Positions 51,989-60,698 are shown, numbered from the stretch's first letter. The stretch is DNA of 63,254 nucleotides from an uncultured Collinsella sp. (GCA_905213265.1 CAJMHR010000008.1:1-63254), one strand, 5' to 3'. Translations and numbers: made by a program. The notes: generated by a model not told the origin, from the sequence alone.

Positions 51989-52222
51989 GCAATGCCATAG
52001 TATACGGGCATTTTCAATTACAAGATACACCTTGCCGTTTCAAGTGTTGATGGTAAACTTTCACCTACCGTTTACGGTTATGAAAGAACCTTTCACCGGA
52101 GAATTGCACCTTGTCTCTTCTCACGCGGACGGTAGGTTGGTATCTTTCAGTTGTGGAAAAACGCGCATCGAAGCGCGTGTAGGGGAGCGCCCGCGGGCGC
52201 TGTACTCAAGAAGGAGGGACAC
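51989..52222. promoter_or_regulatory. Divergent RpiR / PTS intergenic region
   Basis: AT-rich in its left half. A -35-like TTGATG (52047-52052) and inverted repeats CTTTCA/TGAAAG (52059-52064, 52081-52086) and GTAAAC/GTTTAC (52053-52058, 52070-52075) may be part of PTS operon control. No clear catabolite repression site was found by eye. Confidence 0.35.
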
Positions 52223-54226
52223 ATGGCTAAGTTTGACATCATCGCCGCCACCGGTTGCCCGACCGGCATTGCGCACACCTTCATGGCGAAGGAGGCGCTG
52301 GAGAAGGCAGCTGCCGAGCGCGGTCTGACCATTAAGGTCGAGACTCATGGCCAGGTCGGTGTCGAGAACGAGCTCACCAAGAGTGAGATCGCTGGTGCCA
52401 AGGCCGTCGTCGTCGCAGCCGATAAGGATGTCCAGGCTGAGCGTTTCGCTGGCAAGCCCATGGTTTCCGTTGGTGTTTCCAAGGCCCTGTCCGTTGAGGC
52501 CGCCGGTAAGCTGATTGACCGCGCGCTCGCCGCCAAGGGTGACAGCACGGTTGCAGCCGCTGCCGATATCGAGGATGAGGTCGAGGAGAAGGAGTCCATC
52601 GGTCACATCATCTACAAGCACCTCATGAACGGCGTCAGCCACATGCTGGTCTTCGTCGTTGCCGGTGGTGTTCTGACCGCCGTCTCGTTCCTGTGGGGCA
52701 TTACGTCCTTCGATTCGACGGCGTCTGACTACAACAGCTTCGCTGCGATGCTCAAGATCATCGGCGGCATCGCCATGAACCTTATGGTTCCGGTGCTTTC
52801 CGCCTACATCGCCGAATCCATCGGCAAGCGCCCGGCGCTCGTCCCCGGCTTTGTTGCCGGTATGATAGCCATCCAGGGCCTGCCTGTTAACGCCGAGACC
52901 GGCATGATCGACGCCGGTGGCGCCGGCGTGGGCTTCGGCTTCCTGGGCGGCATCGTCGGTGGCTTCCTCGCCGGTTATGTCATCCTGCTGCTCGAGAAGG
53001 TCTTTGCCGGTCTGCCCAAGAACCTGGACGGCCTCAAGGCTATCTTCCTGTACCCGCTGTTCTCGACGGCAATCGTCGGCCTGGTCATGCTCGGCATTTC
53101 CGGTCCCATGGCTGCCATCAACACCGCCATGATGGACTTCCTCAAGGGCCTGTCCGCCTCTGGCGCCGTTGTCCTGGGTCTTGCCATCGGCTGCATGTGC
53201 GCCTTTGACATGGGCGGTCCGGTCAACAAGGCTGCTTATGTCACCGGTACCGCTATGCTCACCGAGGCTCTGGCCGCCGGTGTTGGCACCGATACCTATA
53301 ACTTCGGCACCAACTTCATGGCTGCCGTCTCCGCCGCCTGCATCGTTCCGCCGCTGATCACCACCTTTGCCGTCGTTGTCGGCAAGAAGTACTTCAGCCA
53401 GGAGGATCACGACGCCGGTGTCGTCAACCTCATCCTTGGTTGCACCCACATCACCGAGGGCGCCATTCCGTTCATGACCAAGAACATCTGGCCCGTCATG
53501 CCCATCATGATGCTCGGTTCCTCCATCGCTTCGATCCTGACCATCATGTTCAACGTTCATGATCCGGCGCCCCACGGTGGCTTCCTGGTCCTGCCCGTTG
53601 TCGAGAACGGTCCGCTGTGGGTCCTCGCTATCCTCATCGGCGCCGTGATCGGTGGCATCCTGTTCGTGGCCTTCAAGAAGTACGACTTCGAGAAGAACCA
53701 TAAGGCCGCTCCTGCAGCCAAGCCGGTTGAGGCCCCCAAGGCCGCTGCCGTCGAGGCCCCCAAGGCCGAGGCTTCCGACTTCGTGAAGGTCGAGAACGTC
53801 TTTGTCGCCGAGGACTTCGCTTCTCGTGACGAGGCCTTGAGCTTTGTTTCCAACCAGGCCGTCAAGGCCGGTATCGCCGGCGACGCCGACGCCGTTATGA
53901 ACGCCTTCCTGGCCCGCGAGGCCGAGGGCACCACGGGCATGATGGAGGGCTTCGCTATTCCGCATGCCAAGTCCGACGCCATCACCGAGGCTGCCGTCAT
54001 CGTCGTCAAGGACGACTCTGGCGTGACCGGTTGGGACACCATGGACGGCGCTCCCGTCAACGTTGCCATTGCCCTGCTCATCCCGGGCGCTCAGGCTGGC
54101 ACCACGCACCTCAAGATCCTGTCCAAGGTCGCCGAGGCGCTCATGGACGAGGACTTCCGTGCCACCGTCAAGGGTTCCACCGACGCCGTCGAGATCGCCA
54201 AGACGATTAACGCCCGTCTGGTCTAA
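52223..54226 (+). CDS. fruA: PTS fructose-family transporter subunit EIIBCA
   Basis: 667 aa. Order is IIB - IIC - IIA. IIB: phosphocysteine Cys12 in AATGCPTGIAHTFMA. IIC: eight or more membrane segments about residues 135-490 with the GCMCAFDMGGPVNKAAY and LGCTHITEGAIPF signatures. A proline/alanine/lysine-rich linker (about 495-525) leads to IIA, whose phosphohistidine is in GFAIPHAKSD near residue 580. It imports and phosphorylates a ketohexose, probably fructose. ATG 52223 has AAGGAGGG. It sits with ptsH, ptsI and two PfkB genes. Confidence 0.92.
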   Translation: MAKFDIIAATGCPTGIAHTFMAKEALEKAAAERGLTIKVETHGQVGVENELTKSEIAGAKAVVVAADKDVQAERFAGKPMVSVGVSKALSVEAAGKLIDRALAAKGDSTVAAAADIEDEVEEKESIGHIIYKHLMNGVSHMLVFVVAGGVLTAVSFLWGITSFDSTASDYNSFAAMLKIIGGIAMNLMVPVLSAYIAESIGKRPALVPGFVAGMIAIQGLPVNAETGMIDAGGAGVGFGFLGGIVGGFLAGYVILLLEKVFAGLPKNLDGLKAIFLYPLFSTAIVGLVMLGISGPMAAINTAMMDFLKGLSASGAVVLGLAIGCMCAFDMGGPVNKAAYVTGTAMLTEALAAGVGTDTYNFGTNFMAAVSAACIVPPLITTFAVVVGKKYFSQEDHDAGVVNLILGCTHITEGAIPFMTKNIWPVMPIMMLGSSIASILTIMFNVHDPAPHGGFLVLPVVENGPLWVLAILIGAVIGGILFVAFKKYDFEKNHKAAPAAKPVEAPKAAAVEAPKAEASDFVKVENVFVAEDFASRDEALSFVSNQAVKAGIAGDADAVMNAFLAREAEGTTGMMEGFAIPHAKSDAITEAAVIVVKDDSGVTGWDTMDGAPVNVAIALLIPGAQAGTTHLKILSKVAEALMDEDFRATVKGSTDAVEIAKTINARLV

Positions 54227-54262
54227 TCCCGCAACACGCGAATAGCATCGCCCCCTGTATAT

Positions 54263-54298
54263 AAGGCGGAGTCCCTCCCCAGGGTCTCCGCCTTTTTT
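54263..54298 (+). terminator. Intrinsic terminator of the PTS EII gene
   Basis: A 9-bp outer stem (54263-54271 with 54286-54294), T-T mismatch, 4-bp inner stem and six T (54293-54298). Confidence 0.88.
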
Positions 54299-54310
54299 CT
54301 ATCCCTCCCA

Positions 54311-54381
54311 TAAGTTGCGGTGAAATAGGGACTGCTTAAACGATTCAACCCCAAATTCAGTCCCTATTTCACCGCAACTTA
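54311..54381. repeat. Perfect 24-bp inverted repeat
   Basis: Arms 54311-54334 and 54358-54381 are exact reverse complements around a 23-nt loop. The arms contain TGCGGTGAAATAGGGACTG. It follows a complete terminator, so it is not needed to stop fruA transcription; it is more likely a palindromic repeat element. Confidence 0.85.
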
Positions 54382-54486
54382 CAGAAGGACATAGAGGGAA
54401 CTGCCCATTGAGTCTTTGTCGCGAACAGATCCTCAGCCAGAATTCCGTTCCGCCGATATTGCTCTGGACCGACCGAGTTTCTGCAG

Positions 54487-54613
54487 CTTGCTCGCCGGGT
54501 GGGGCGATTAAGTTTGTCGCGAGTTCCGCACGCAAAGGAAAGCACTTAATTTGCTTTCCGTCTTGCGCAGGACTGTAGAGCAGCAAACTTACTCGCCCCG
54601 CCCGGCGAGCAAG
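54487..54613. repeat. 127-nt long hairpin element with 30-nt arms
   Basis: Arms 54487-54516 and 54584-54613 are reverse complements with two mismatches; inside, GGAAAGCA (54537-54544) pairs with TGCTTTCC (54552-54559) and CGCAA with TTGCG. The whole stretch folds into one branched or interrupted hairpin. It lies in the 525-base gap between the PTS EII and HPr genes. No gene was found in it. Confidence 0.8.
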
Positions 54614-54701
54614 CGGACGACAAACACATCTGTCCAATAATTCGTCTGAAACATAATGAAAAACCGTTTGATGTGAGTTAATATAAACAACGTCGTGAAT
54701 C
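54614..54701 (+). promoter_or_regulatory. Probable ptsH promoter region
   Basis: AT-rich stretch with several -10-like strings (TAATAT at 54679-54684, CATAAT at 54652-54657) but no convincing -35. Some ptsH promoter activity is expected here because the EII transcript ends at 54298. Confidence 0.35.
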
Positions 54702-54748
54702 TGACTCCTGCCACATGCATGACAGGGGTTAAACACAAAAAGGAGTCA
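54702..54748 (+). promoter_or_regulatory. ptsH leader hairpin that can mask its ribosome-binding site
   Basis: TGACTCCT (54702-54709) is exactly complementary to AGGAGTCA (54741-54748), which contains the AGGAG ribosome-binding site of ptsH. A competing small stem (CCTG 54707-54710 with CAGG 54723-54726) shares its left bases. This could be a translational switch. Confidence 0.5.
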
Positions 54749-54751
54749 ACT

Positions 54752-55015
54752 ATGGTTTCTGAGAAGGCTACCCTCGTTAATCCTCAGGGTCTGCACATGC
54801 GTCCGGCTGGTCTGTTCGCCTCCACCATGGGCAAGTATGCCTGTGACGTGACGGTCGTCACCCCCGAGAAGGAGGTCAACGGCAAGTCCCCGATGGCACT
54901 TATGGCTGCTGGTATCCCCTGCGGTACCGAGGTCGAGGTCAAGTGCGACGGCGCTGACGAGGCCGAGGCTCTGGCTGCTGCCATCGAGCTCATCAAGAGC
55001 GGTCTTGGCGAGTAG
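54752..55015 (+). CDS. ptsH: Phosphocarrier protein HPr
   Basis: 87 aa. Active-site histidine His15 in NPQGLHMRPAG and the regulatory serine Ser46 in VNGKSPMALM are both present. It passes phosphate from EI to EIIA. Ser46 would allow HPr-kinase control in Gram-positives; no kinase gene is in the window. AGGAGT is five bases before the start. A leaky terminator separates it from ptsI. Confidence 0.95.
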   Translation: MVSEKATLVNPQGLHMRPAGLFASTMGKYACDVTVVTPEKEVNGKSPMALMAAGIPCGTEVEVKCDGADEAEALAAAIELIKSGLGE

Positions 55016-55060
55016 AACTCAAACGGGTCGCATGTTGAACAACTAAGTTCATATTTGGGG

Positions 55061-55094
55061 GCGCAGTGACCTGTTGTAAGGTAGCTGCGCTCTT
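55061..55094 (+). terminator. Hairpin terminator between ptsH and ptsI
   Basis: Outer stem GCGCAG/CTGCGC (55061-55066 with 55085-55090) and inner ACCT/AGGT, followed by TCTTTT. It may let HPr be made in excess over EI. Confidence 0.6.
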
Positions 55095-55142
55095 TTGTCA
55101 TGGATATGGCAAAACGCTTTATCACATGACACGGAGAGAGGA

Positions 55143-56852
55143 ATGGGAATGTATCAGGGAGTCAACGCTTCCGAGGGCATCGGTATCGGCACCGTCATGG
55201 TCGCCGTCGATCCCGACTTGACGTTTGAGCCGCACGAGGTTGCTGATTCGGCAGCAGAGAAGGAGCGCTATCAGTCCGCTCTTTCGGTCTTCTGCGAGAA
55301 GACCCAGGCTCAGGCCGACCACATGAAGGAGACGGTGGGCGAGGCCGAGGCCGAGATCATGAGCGGACACATTGTCCTGGCTCAGGACCCGGGCATGACC
55401 GACGCCATTAACGCCGCCATTGACGGCGGCACCTGCGCCGAGCAGGCGCTCATGGACACCTCGACCATGTTCGAGAACATGTTCCTGTCCATGGACGACG
55501 AGATGTTCCGTCTGCGCGCGGCCGACATCGCCGACATCCGCACCGGTATTCTGGCCGAGCTGCTGGGCAAGGAGGTCGTCGACCTCTCCGTCCTGCCCGA
55601 GAACACCGTCGTTGTCGTGCATGACCTCACGCCGTCCATGACCGCCACGATCGATAAGGCCCATGTTGCCGGTATCGTCACCGAGACCGGTGGCCGCACG
55701 TCGCACTCCGCGATCATCGCGCGCGCCCTCGAGATCCCGGCTGTCCTTTCGGTTTCCAACAGCTGCACCGCGCTGCGCAACGGTATGACCGTTGTCGTCG
55801 ACGGTGGCAAGGGTATCGTCGAGGCCGATCCCGACGAGGAGACGCTCGCTGCCTATACCGCCAAGGCCGAGGCCTTCGCTGCCGAGAAGGCGGCCCTCGA
55901 GGCCTTCCGTGGCAAGCCGTCCGTGACTGCCGATGGCATCAAGAAGATCATCGCCTGCAACATCGGTAACCCCGATGACGTGCCCAACGCGCTCGATCAC
56001 GACGCCGAGGCCATCGGTCTGTTCCGCTCCGAGTTCCTGTTCATGGACTCTGCTGAGCTTCCTTCCGAGGAGGAGCAGTTCAACGCCTACCGTAAGGTCG
56101 CCAGCGCGCTCAAGGGCGCTCCGGTCATCATCCGCACGCTCGATGTGGGTGGCGACAAGGAGATTCCGTATCTGCATATGGTCAAGGAAGATAACCCCTT
56201 CATGGGCTTCCGCGCCGTGCGTTACTGCCTGGCCAATCCCGATCAGTACAAGGTCCAGCTCCGCGCTCTGCTGCGCGCTAGCGCCTTCGGTGACGTCAAG
56301 ATCATGATCCCGCTCGTCACCTGCGTCGAGGAGGTCTTGGCTGTCAAGGAGCTCGTCGAGCAGTGCAAGGCCGAGCTGACCGAAGAGGGTCGCAAGTTCA
56401 ACGAGAACATCGAGGTCGGCATCATGGTCGAGACGCCTGCCGCTTCGCTGCTCGCAGACCGTCTGGCCGAGGTCGCTGACTTCTTCTCCATCGGCACCAA
56501 CGACCTGATCGGCTACACCATGTGCGCCGACCGTGGCAACGACACCATCTCTAACCTGTACCAGGTGTACTATCCCGCCGTGCTTCGCTCGCTCAAGAAC
56601 ATCATCGAGAGCGGCGTGAAGGCCGGCATCATGGTCGGTATGTGCGGCGAGGCCGCTGCCGATCCGCTGCTCGAGCCGCTGCTGATCAGCTGGGGCCTGG
56701 AGGAGTTCTCGATGAGCGCTCCGTCGATCCTGCGCGCCCGCAAGACCATCAGCCAGTGGACCAAGGCCGAGTGCGACGAGCTCGCCGAGAAGGCGCTCGC
56801 TTGCAACACCGCCGCTGAGGTCAAGGCACTGCTCGAGTCCGCAGCTCGCTAA
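55143..56852 (+). CDS. ptsI: PTS Enzyme I (phosphoenolpyruvate-protein phosphotransferase)
   Basis: 569 aa. The phosphohistidine lies in ETGGRTSHSAIIARALEIPAV near residue 186. The C-terminal PEP-binding TIM barrel has GLFRSEFLFMD, IRTLDVGGDKEIPY, NPFMGFRAVRYCL, GIMVETPAA and FFSIGTNDLIGYTM. It autophosphorylates from PEP and charges HPr. ATG 55143 or 55149 are both possible; GGAGAGAGG is just upstream. Confidence 0.96.
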   Translation: MGMYQGVNASEGIGIGTVMVAVDPDLTFEPHEVADSAAEKERYQSALSVFCEKTQAQADHMKETVGEAEAEIMSGHIVLAQDPGMTDAINAAIDGGTCAEQALMDTSTMFENMFLSMDDEMFRLRAADIADIRTGILAELLGKEVVDLSVLPENTVVVVHDLTPSMTATIDKAHVAGIVTETGGRTSHSAIIARALEIPAVLSVSNSCTALRNGMTVVVDGGKGIVEADPDEETLAAYTAKAEAFAAEKAALEAFRGKPSVTADGIKKIIACNIGNPDDVPNALDHDAEAIGLFRSEFLFMDSAELPSEEEQFNAYRKVASALKGAPVIIRTLDVGGDKEIPYLHMVKEDNPFMGFRAVRYCLANPDQYKVQLRALLRASAFGDVKIMIPLVTCVEEVLAVKELVEQCKAELTEEGRKFNENIEVGIMVETPAASLLADRLAEVADFFSIGTNDLIGYTMCADRGNDTISNLYQVYYPAVLRSLKNIIESGVKAGIMVGMCGEAAADPLLEPLLISWGLEEFSMSAPSILRARKTISQWTKAECDELAEKALACNTAAEVKALLESAAR

Positions 56853-56869
56853 TTTGGTATCAGAGGTAA

Positions 56870-56899
56870 CCGCGTGGTTGGAATGGGCCGGCCACGCGG
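56870..56899 (+). promoter_or_regulatory. Leader hairpin before the first PfkB kinase
   Basis: Perfect 8-bp stem (56870-56877 with 56892-56899) between ptsI and the kinase. No T run, so more likely an mRNA processing or stability element than a terminator. Confidence 0.4.
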
Positions 56900-56926
56900 C
56901 CCTCACATATACAGGGGGTACTGTAA

Positions 56927-57859
56927 ATGTTCTACACGCTAACCGCTAACCCGGCTGTCGACATGACGGTTTCGAGCTCTCCGCTCGAGCCCGACGAGAA
57001 CGTCCGCACCGGCTCGGCCAGCTACACGGCTAACGGCAAGGGCCTCGACGTGTCCTTCGCCTTTAAGAAGATGGGCGTCGACACCGTCGCGCTCGGCTTC
57101 TTCGCCGGCTTCACGGGCAAGTTTATCGTCGAGGAGGTCATGAACCTGGGCTGCCTGTGCCGCCCGGTCTGGACTGACGGTATCACGCGCATCAACACCT
57201 ACGTCAACGATGGCCAGCACGAGTACGGCATCCTGAACCCCGGTGCTCCGATCACGCCGCAGCACCAGGAGGAGCTCTACAACATCCTGGACACCGCGGG
57301 CGATCTCGAGTGCCTGATCGTCTCCGGCTCCGTGCCTCCCAAAGCTACGCCTGACTTCCTGGCTAAGGTCATGGAGCACGCTCAGGCTCGTGGCGCCGAC
57401 GTCGTCCTGGACCTGTCCTCCGACAAGCTCAAGGAGCTCGCTCACAAGAAGCCGCTGCTCATCAAGCCGAACCATCACGAGATGAAGGCCATCTTCGGCG
57501 TGCCGGTCGACACCGACGACGAGGTCCGCGTTGCCATGAAGATGGCTCACGACGCTGGCGTTCAGAACGTGCTGCTCACCCGTGGTAGCCGCGGCGACGC
57601 TTACTTCTCCAACGGCGAGGACATCTGGTACGCCAAGCGTGAGTTCAACATCAAGCTGGTTTCTTCCGTCTGCGCCGGCGACTGCACTCTTGCTGCGTTC
57701 CTGCACAAGTGGTACAGGGATCGCGACAACGTCGAGGAGGCCATGAAGCTCGCTATGGCCACCGGCGCCAACGTTGCCGAGTCCGTCGGCATCGGCGACT
57801 TCGGTCACGTCGACGAGTACAGCAAGCGCGTTGCTGTCCGCAAGCTCGATCGTCAGTAA
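56927..57859 (+). CDS. pfkB: PfkB-family sugar kinase 1 (1-phosphofructokinase / tagatose-6-P kinase-like)
   Basis: 310 aa. N-terminal FYTLTANPAVDM, ribokinase-family substrate motif NGKGLDVSF (usual GGKGxNVA), SGSVPPK, KPNHHEM, RGSRGDAYFS and the catalytic CAGDCTLAAF (usual GAGDSxxAGF) with the aspartate base retained. It is probably a ketohexose-1-phosphate or 6-phosphate kinase. The Asn-to-Asp change in the first motif and Cys for Ser after GD set it apart from its tandem neighbour. It shares a transcript with or follows ptsI by 74 bp. Confidence 0.87.
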   Translation: MFYTLTANPAVDMTVSSSPLEPDENVRTGSASYTANGKGLDVSFAFKKMGVDTVALGFFAGFTGKFIVEEVMNLGCLCRPVWTDGITRINTYVNDGQHEYGILNPGAPITPQHQEELYNILDTAGDLECLIVSGSVPPKATPDFLAKVMEHAQARGADVVLDLSSDKLKELAHKKPLLIKPNHHEMKAIFGVPVDTDDEVRVAMKMAHDAGVQNVLLTRGSRGDAYFSNGEDIWYAKREFNIKLVSSVCAGDCTLAAFLHKWYRDRDNVEEAMKLAMATGANVAESVGIGDFGHVDEYSKRVAVRKLDRQ

Positions 57860-57887
57860 TCGAAACGCGACATATTCGTGCGCATGC

Positions 57888-57919
57888 GGCGCCCTGGTTT
57901 CGACCGGGGCGCCTTTTTT
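57888..57919 (+). terminator. Intrinsic terminator after the first PfkB kinase
   Basis: An 11-bp GC-rich stem (57888-57898 with 57903-57913, one T-G pair), TTCG loop and six T (57914-57919). Confidence 0.9.
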
Positions 57920-58048
57920 GTTCCGCCATGGGGGAGAGGTGTCCTGCCGTACTTCATCGCTTCCACACCGTTCACCGAGTTGTCCTAGCCTTTTACCGAT
58001 GCGTGGAATATACTTTCATTAACACGTTGCTTCGTGAAAGGAACATTC

Positions 58049-58981
58049 ATGATATACACGCTCACTGCAAATCCCGCCATTGATTACAACATCGCCTGCG
58101 ACGGCCTTGACGCCAACACCGTCACGCGTACCCGCAACGCCGTCTACACGCCCAACGGCAAGGGCCTCAACGTCTCGTTTACGCTTGACCACTATGGTGT
58201 CGACACCACGATCCTGGGTTTCTTCGCCGGCTTCTCGGGTGAGTTTATCGTTAAGGGCGCCGAGGCCCTGGGCGTGCCCGTCAAGCCCGTGTGGACCGAC
58301 GGTATTACGCGCGTCAATGTGTTCCTCAACGCCGGTCCCGACACCGAGTACAACATGGTCAATGCCGGTGCCGCCATCAATGAGGCCAACGAGCAGGAGA
58401 TGTTTGAACTTATCGATTCGCTCGATGACATGACCTGCCTGGTCATCAGCGGCTCGCTGCCTCCCAACACTTCCGAGGGCTTCTTGGCCGAGGTCCTGCG
58501 CCGCGTCAAGGCCAAGGGGGCCGAGTTCGTCCTCGATATCTCGAGCCATCAGCTGGCAGACCTCATTCCCATGGAGCCGCTGCTGATTAAGCCCAACGAC
58601 GACGAACTGCTCGATATCTTTGGCATTAAGGTGAGCGGTGGCGACGACGAGTCCGTCAAGGGCGCGATGGCCGAGCTGCACGCCAAGGGCGCCAAGAATG
58701 TGCTGCTGACTCTTGGCGGCGCTGGTGCGTACTTCTCTAACGGCGAGCACATCTGGTTTGCCAACCGCACCTTCGACGTCAAGCTGCTGTCGACGGTGTG
58801 CGCCGGCGATTCCTCGCTCGCTGCCTTCCTGTCCGTGTGGCACGACGCCCCCGAGCGCGTCGAGGACGCCCTGCGCCTTTCGATGGCCACTGGCGCCAAC
58901 GTGGTCGAGTGCCCGGGCCTGGGCGACTTTGCCAAGGTGGACGAATACAAGAAGAACATCGAAGTTCGTCAGGTCTGCTAG
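58049..58981 (+). CDS. pfkB: PfkB-family sugar kinase 2 (1-phosphofructokinase-like)
   Basis: 310 aa, same length as and clearly homologous to the preceding kinase. It has IYTLTANPAIDYN, NGKGLNVSFTLD (canonical asparagine), SGSLPPN, KPNDDELLDIFG, LGGAGAYFS and CAGDSSLAAFL (canonical serine). It looks like the more orthodox 1-phosphofructokinase, completing sugar-1-phosphate to 1,6-bisphosphate after PTS uptake. ATG 58049 has AAAGGA six bases upstream. It is separated from kinase 1 by a terminator and a -10-like TATACT (58009-58014), so it is probably expressed separately. Confidence 0.88.
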   Translation: MIYTLTANPAIDYNIACDGLDANTVTRTRNAVYTPNGKGLNVSFTLDHYGVDTTILGFFAGFSGEFIVKGAEALGVPVKPVWTDGITRVNVFLNAGPDTEYNMVNAGAAINEANEQEMFELIDSLDDMTCLVISGSLPPNTSEGFLAEVLRRVKAKGAEFVLDISSHQLADLIPMEPLLIKPNDDELLDIFGIKVSGGDDESVKGAMAELHAKGAKNVLLTLGGAGAYFSNGEHIWFANRTFDVKLLSTVCAGDSSLAAFLSVWHDAPERVEDALRLSMATGANVVECPGLGDFAKVDEYKKNIEVRQVC

Positions 58982-59003
58982 CCGTATCGAAAAATCGCTG
59001 CCG

Positions 59004-59039
59004 AACACCCGCTTTGGATCTCCGAGGCGGGTGTTTTTT
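59004..59039 (+). terminator. Intrinsic terminator after the second PfkB kinase
   Basis: A 9-bp stem AACACCCGC / GCGGGTGTT (59004-59012 with 59027-59035) with further inner pairing, then six T. Confidence 0.9.
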
Positions 59040-59176
59040 GTGCACTGAACGCATATGGCGTCTGCTTTCTCGTTTTATCGAATCGACGACGCGATTGCGT
59101 GTGCGCGCTTTCTCGTTTCTTGTTAGACTTCTTGAGAACCATCGATTAACGCTCGCAAGTGCAGGAGGCCACAGGC

Positions 59177-60571
59177 ATGTGTAATGTTTCGCTCAACGGT
59201 ACGCAACCGTCCGATGCGTCCCTGCGTGTTCTGCGTGCGCTCGAGGCAGCCGGTCTTGAGGCTTGGTACGTTGGCGGTTGGGTGCGCGACGCCTTGATGG
59301 GATGCCCCAGCCACGATGTTGATATGTGCTGTAGCGGCCTGTGGCAGGAGTCCAAGGCGGCGCTCGAGGCCGCTGATATCGCGGTCGTGGAGTCGGGCAT
59401 TAAATTTGGCGGAATCACGGCTATTTCCGATGGCGAGCGTATTGAGGTCACCACGTACCGTCTGGATGGCTTTTACACCGATGGTCGCCATCCCCAGAGC
59501 GTGGAGCGTGCCGCCTCGCTCGAGGACGATCTGGCGCGCCGCGACTTTACCGTCAACGCCATGGCCTGGCATCCCGAGCGCGGGCTTGTCGACCGCTACG
59601 ACGGCCAGGGTGACTTGGAGCGCAAGCTGATTCGCGCTGTCGGCGATCCCAAGCGTCGCTTTAACGAGGACGCCCTGCGCATGCTGCGTGCGGTACGCTT
59701 TGCCTGCCGCCTGGATTTTATGATTGAGCCTGAGACTAAGCGCGCGCTTGCCGAGTGCGCGCCGCTGCTCGATGCCGTGGCGCGCGAGCGTGTGGGTATT
59801 GAGCTCGAGGGCATTCTTTCGACCGGTCATGGGGGAGACGCGATGCTGCGCTACCCCGAGCTCATCTGTGCCTCTGTGCCCGAGTTGGCAGCGGGTCGCG
59901 GCTTTGATCAGCGAAGTGTCTATCATGCGTTTAACGTCTACGAGCATATCGCCCGTGTGCTGACGGTGGCAGGGGAGCTCGCGCTGTGCGACGGCGTCGC
60001 GCCCTCGTCGAGCCTTATGTGGGCGGCGTTTTTGCACGATGTGTCCAAACCCGAGTGCTTCACGGTCGATCATGCCGGCAGCGGACACTTCTACGGTCAT
60101 CCCGAGCTCGGCGCCAAGAAGGCGCGCGTCATTATGGATCGCCTGGCGCTTTCGCACGACCTGGTGCGCGATGTGTGCCTGCTTATCAAATACCATGACA
60201 AGCCGCTGCGCCCTGAGCGTACTTGTCTGCTCAATATGATGCGCACGCTTTCGGGCGAGGGCGTCGACACGGCCCGCCTGATTGACGAGCTCATGGACCT
60301 CAAGCGTGCCGACACACTTGGCAAGGCCCCGTCGTGCTTCTATTACGTTGAGACGATTGAGGAGATGCGCGCGATGGCGCACGAGCTGCTGAAGGCAGGG
60401 GAGCCCTATATGCTCAAGATGCTCGCCATCAACGGCGGCGACCTGATCCGTGCCGGAGTCAAGCCCGGGCCGGAACTGGGTCAGCTTCTCAACTCCGCCC
60501 TCGACGCCGTGATCGAAGACAACATCCCCAACGAGCGCGAAGCTCTTTTGGTCCAGCTCAACTTGAATTAG
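59177..60571 (+). CDS. CCA tRNA nucleotidyltransferase (with HD domain)
   Basis: 464 aa. The class II nucleotidyltransferase head: YVGGWVRDALMG and HDVDMCCSG (metal aspartates), RRDFTVNAMAW, DRYDGQGDLERKLIRAVGDPKRRFNEDALRMLRAVRFACRL (neck). The C-terminal half has an HD metal site (FLHDVSKPECF). It repairs or adds the CCA tail. ATG 59177 has AGGAGG eight bases upstream; GTG 59159 lies further up without one. All tRNAs in this window encode CCA already, so a repair role is likely. Confidence 0.92.
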   Translation: MCNVSLNGTQPSDASLRVLRALEAAGLEAWYVGGWVRDALMGCPSHDVDMCCSGLWQESKAALEAADIAVVESGIKFGGITAISDGERIEVTTYRLDGFYTDGRHPQSVERAASLEDDLARRDFTVNAMAWHPERGLVDRYDGQGDLERKLIRAVGDPKRRFNEDALRMLRAVRFACRLDFMIEPETKRALAECAPLLDAVARERVGIELEGILSTGHGGDAMLRYPELICASVPELAAGRGFDQRSVYHAFNVYEHIARVLTVAGELALCDGVAPSSSLMWAAFLHDVSKPECFTVDHAGSGHFYGHPELGAKKARVIMDRLALSHDLVRDVCLLIKYHDKPLRPERTCLLNMMRTLSGEGVDTARLIDELMDLKRADTLGKAPSCFYYVETIEEMRAMAHELLKAGEPYMLKMLAINGGDLIRAGVKPGPELGQLLNSALDAVIEDNIPNEREALLVQLNLN

Positions 60572-60635
60572 CTACCCAGTTTACCTGCGTGTTCCATAAC
60601 CTGCCGACAATTTTTCGGCAATTTGGAATTTCTTC

Positions 60636-60664
60636 TTGCGCTGACGTTTTTTGTCCCGTAATAT
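60636..60664 (+). promoter_or_regulatory. Promoter of the tRNA-Glu pair
   Basis: TTGCGC (60636-60641) and TAATAT (60659-60664) with a 17-nt spacer, 35 bp before the first tRNA. Confidence 0.55.
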
Positions 60665-60698
60665 ATTTCCTCGCAGCACGGCAGTGCAGATGTCATGT

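Noticed and set aside
52121..54109. 662-aa open frame antisense to the PTS EII gene
   Set aside because: Shadow of fruA; Asp/Gly/His-rich with no family features.
54299..54736. 145-aa minus-strand open frame in the PTS EII-HPr gap
   Set aside because: It runs straight through two long inverted repeats and the ptsH leader, has no ribosome-binding site, and its composition is unlike the real genes.
55122..56906. 594-aa open frame antisense to ptsI
   Set aside because: Shadow of ptsI for the same reason.
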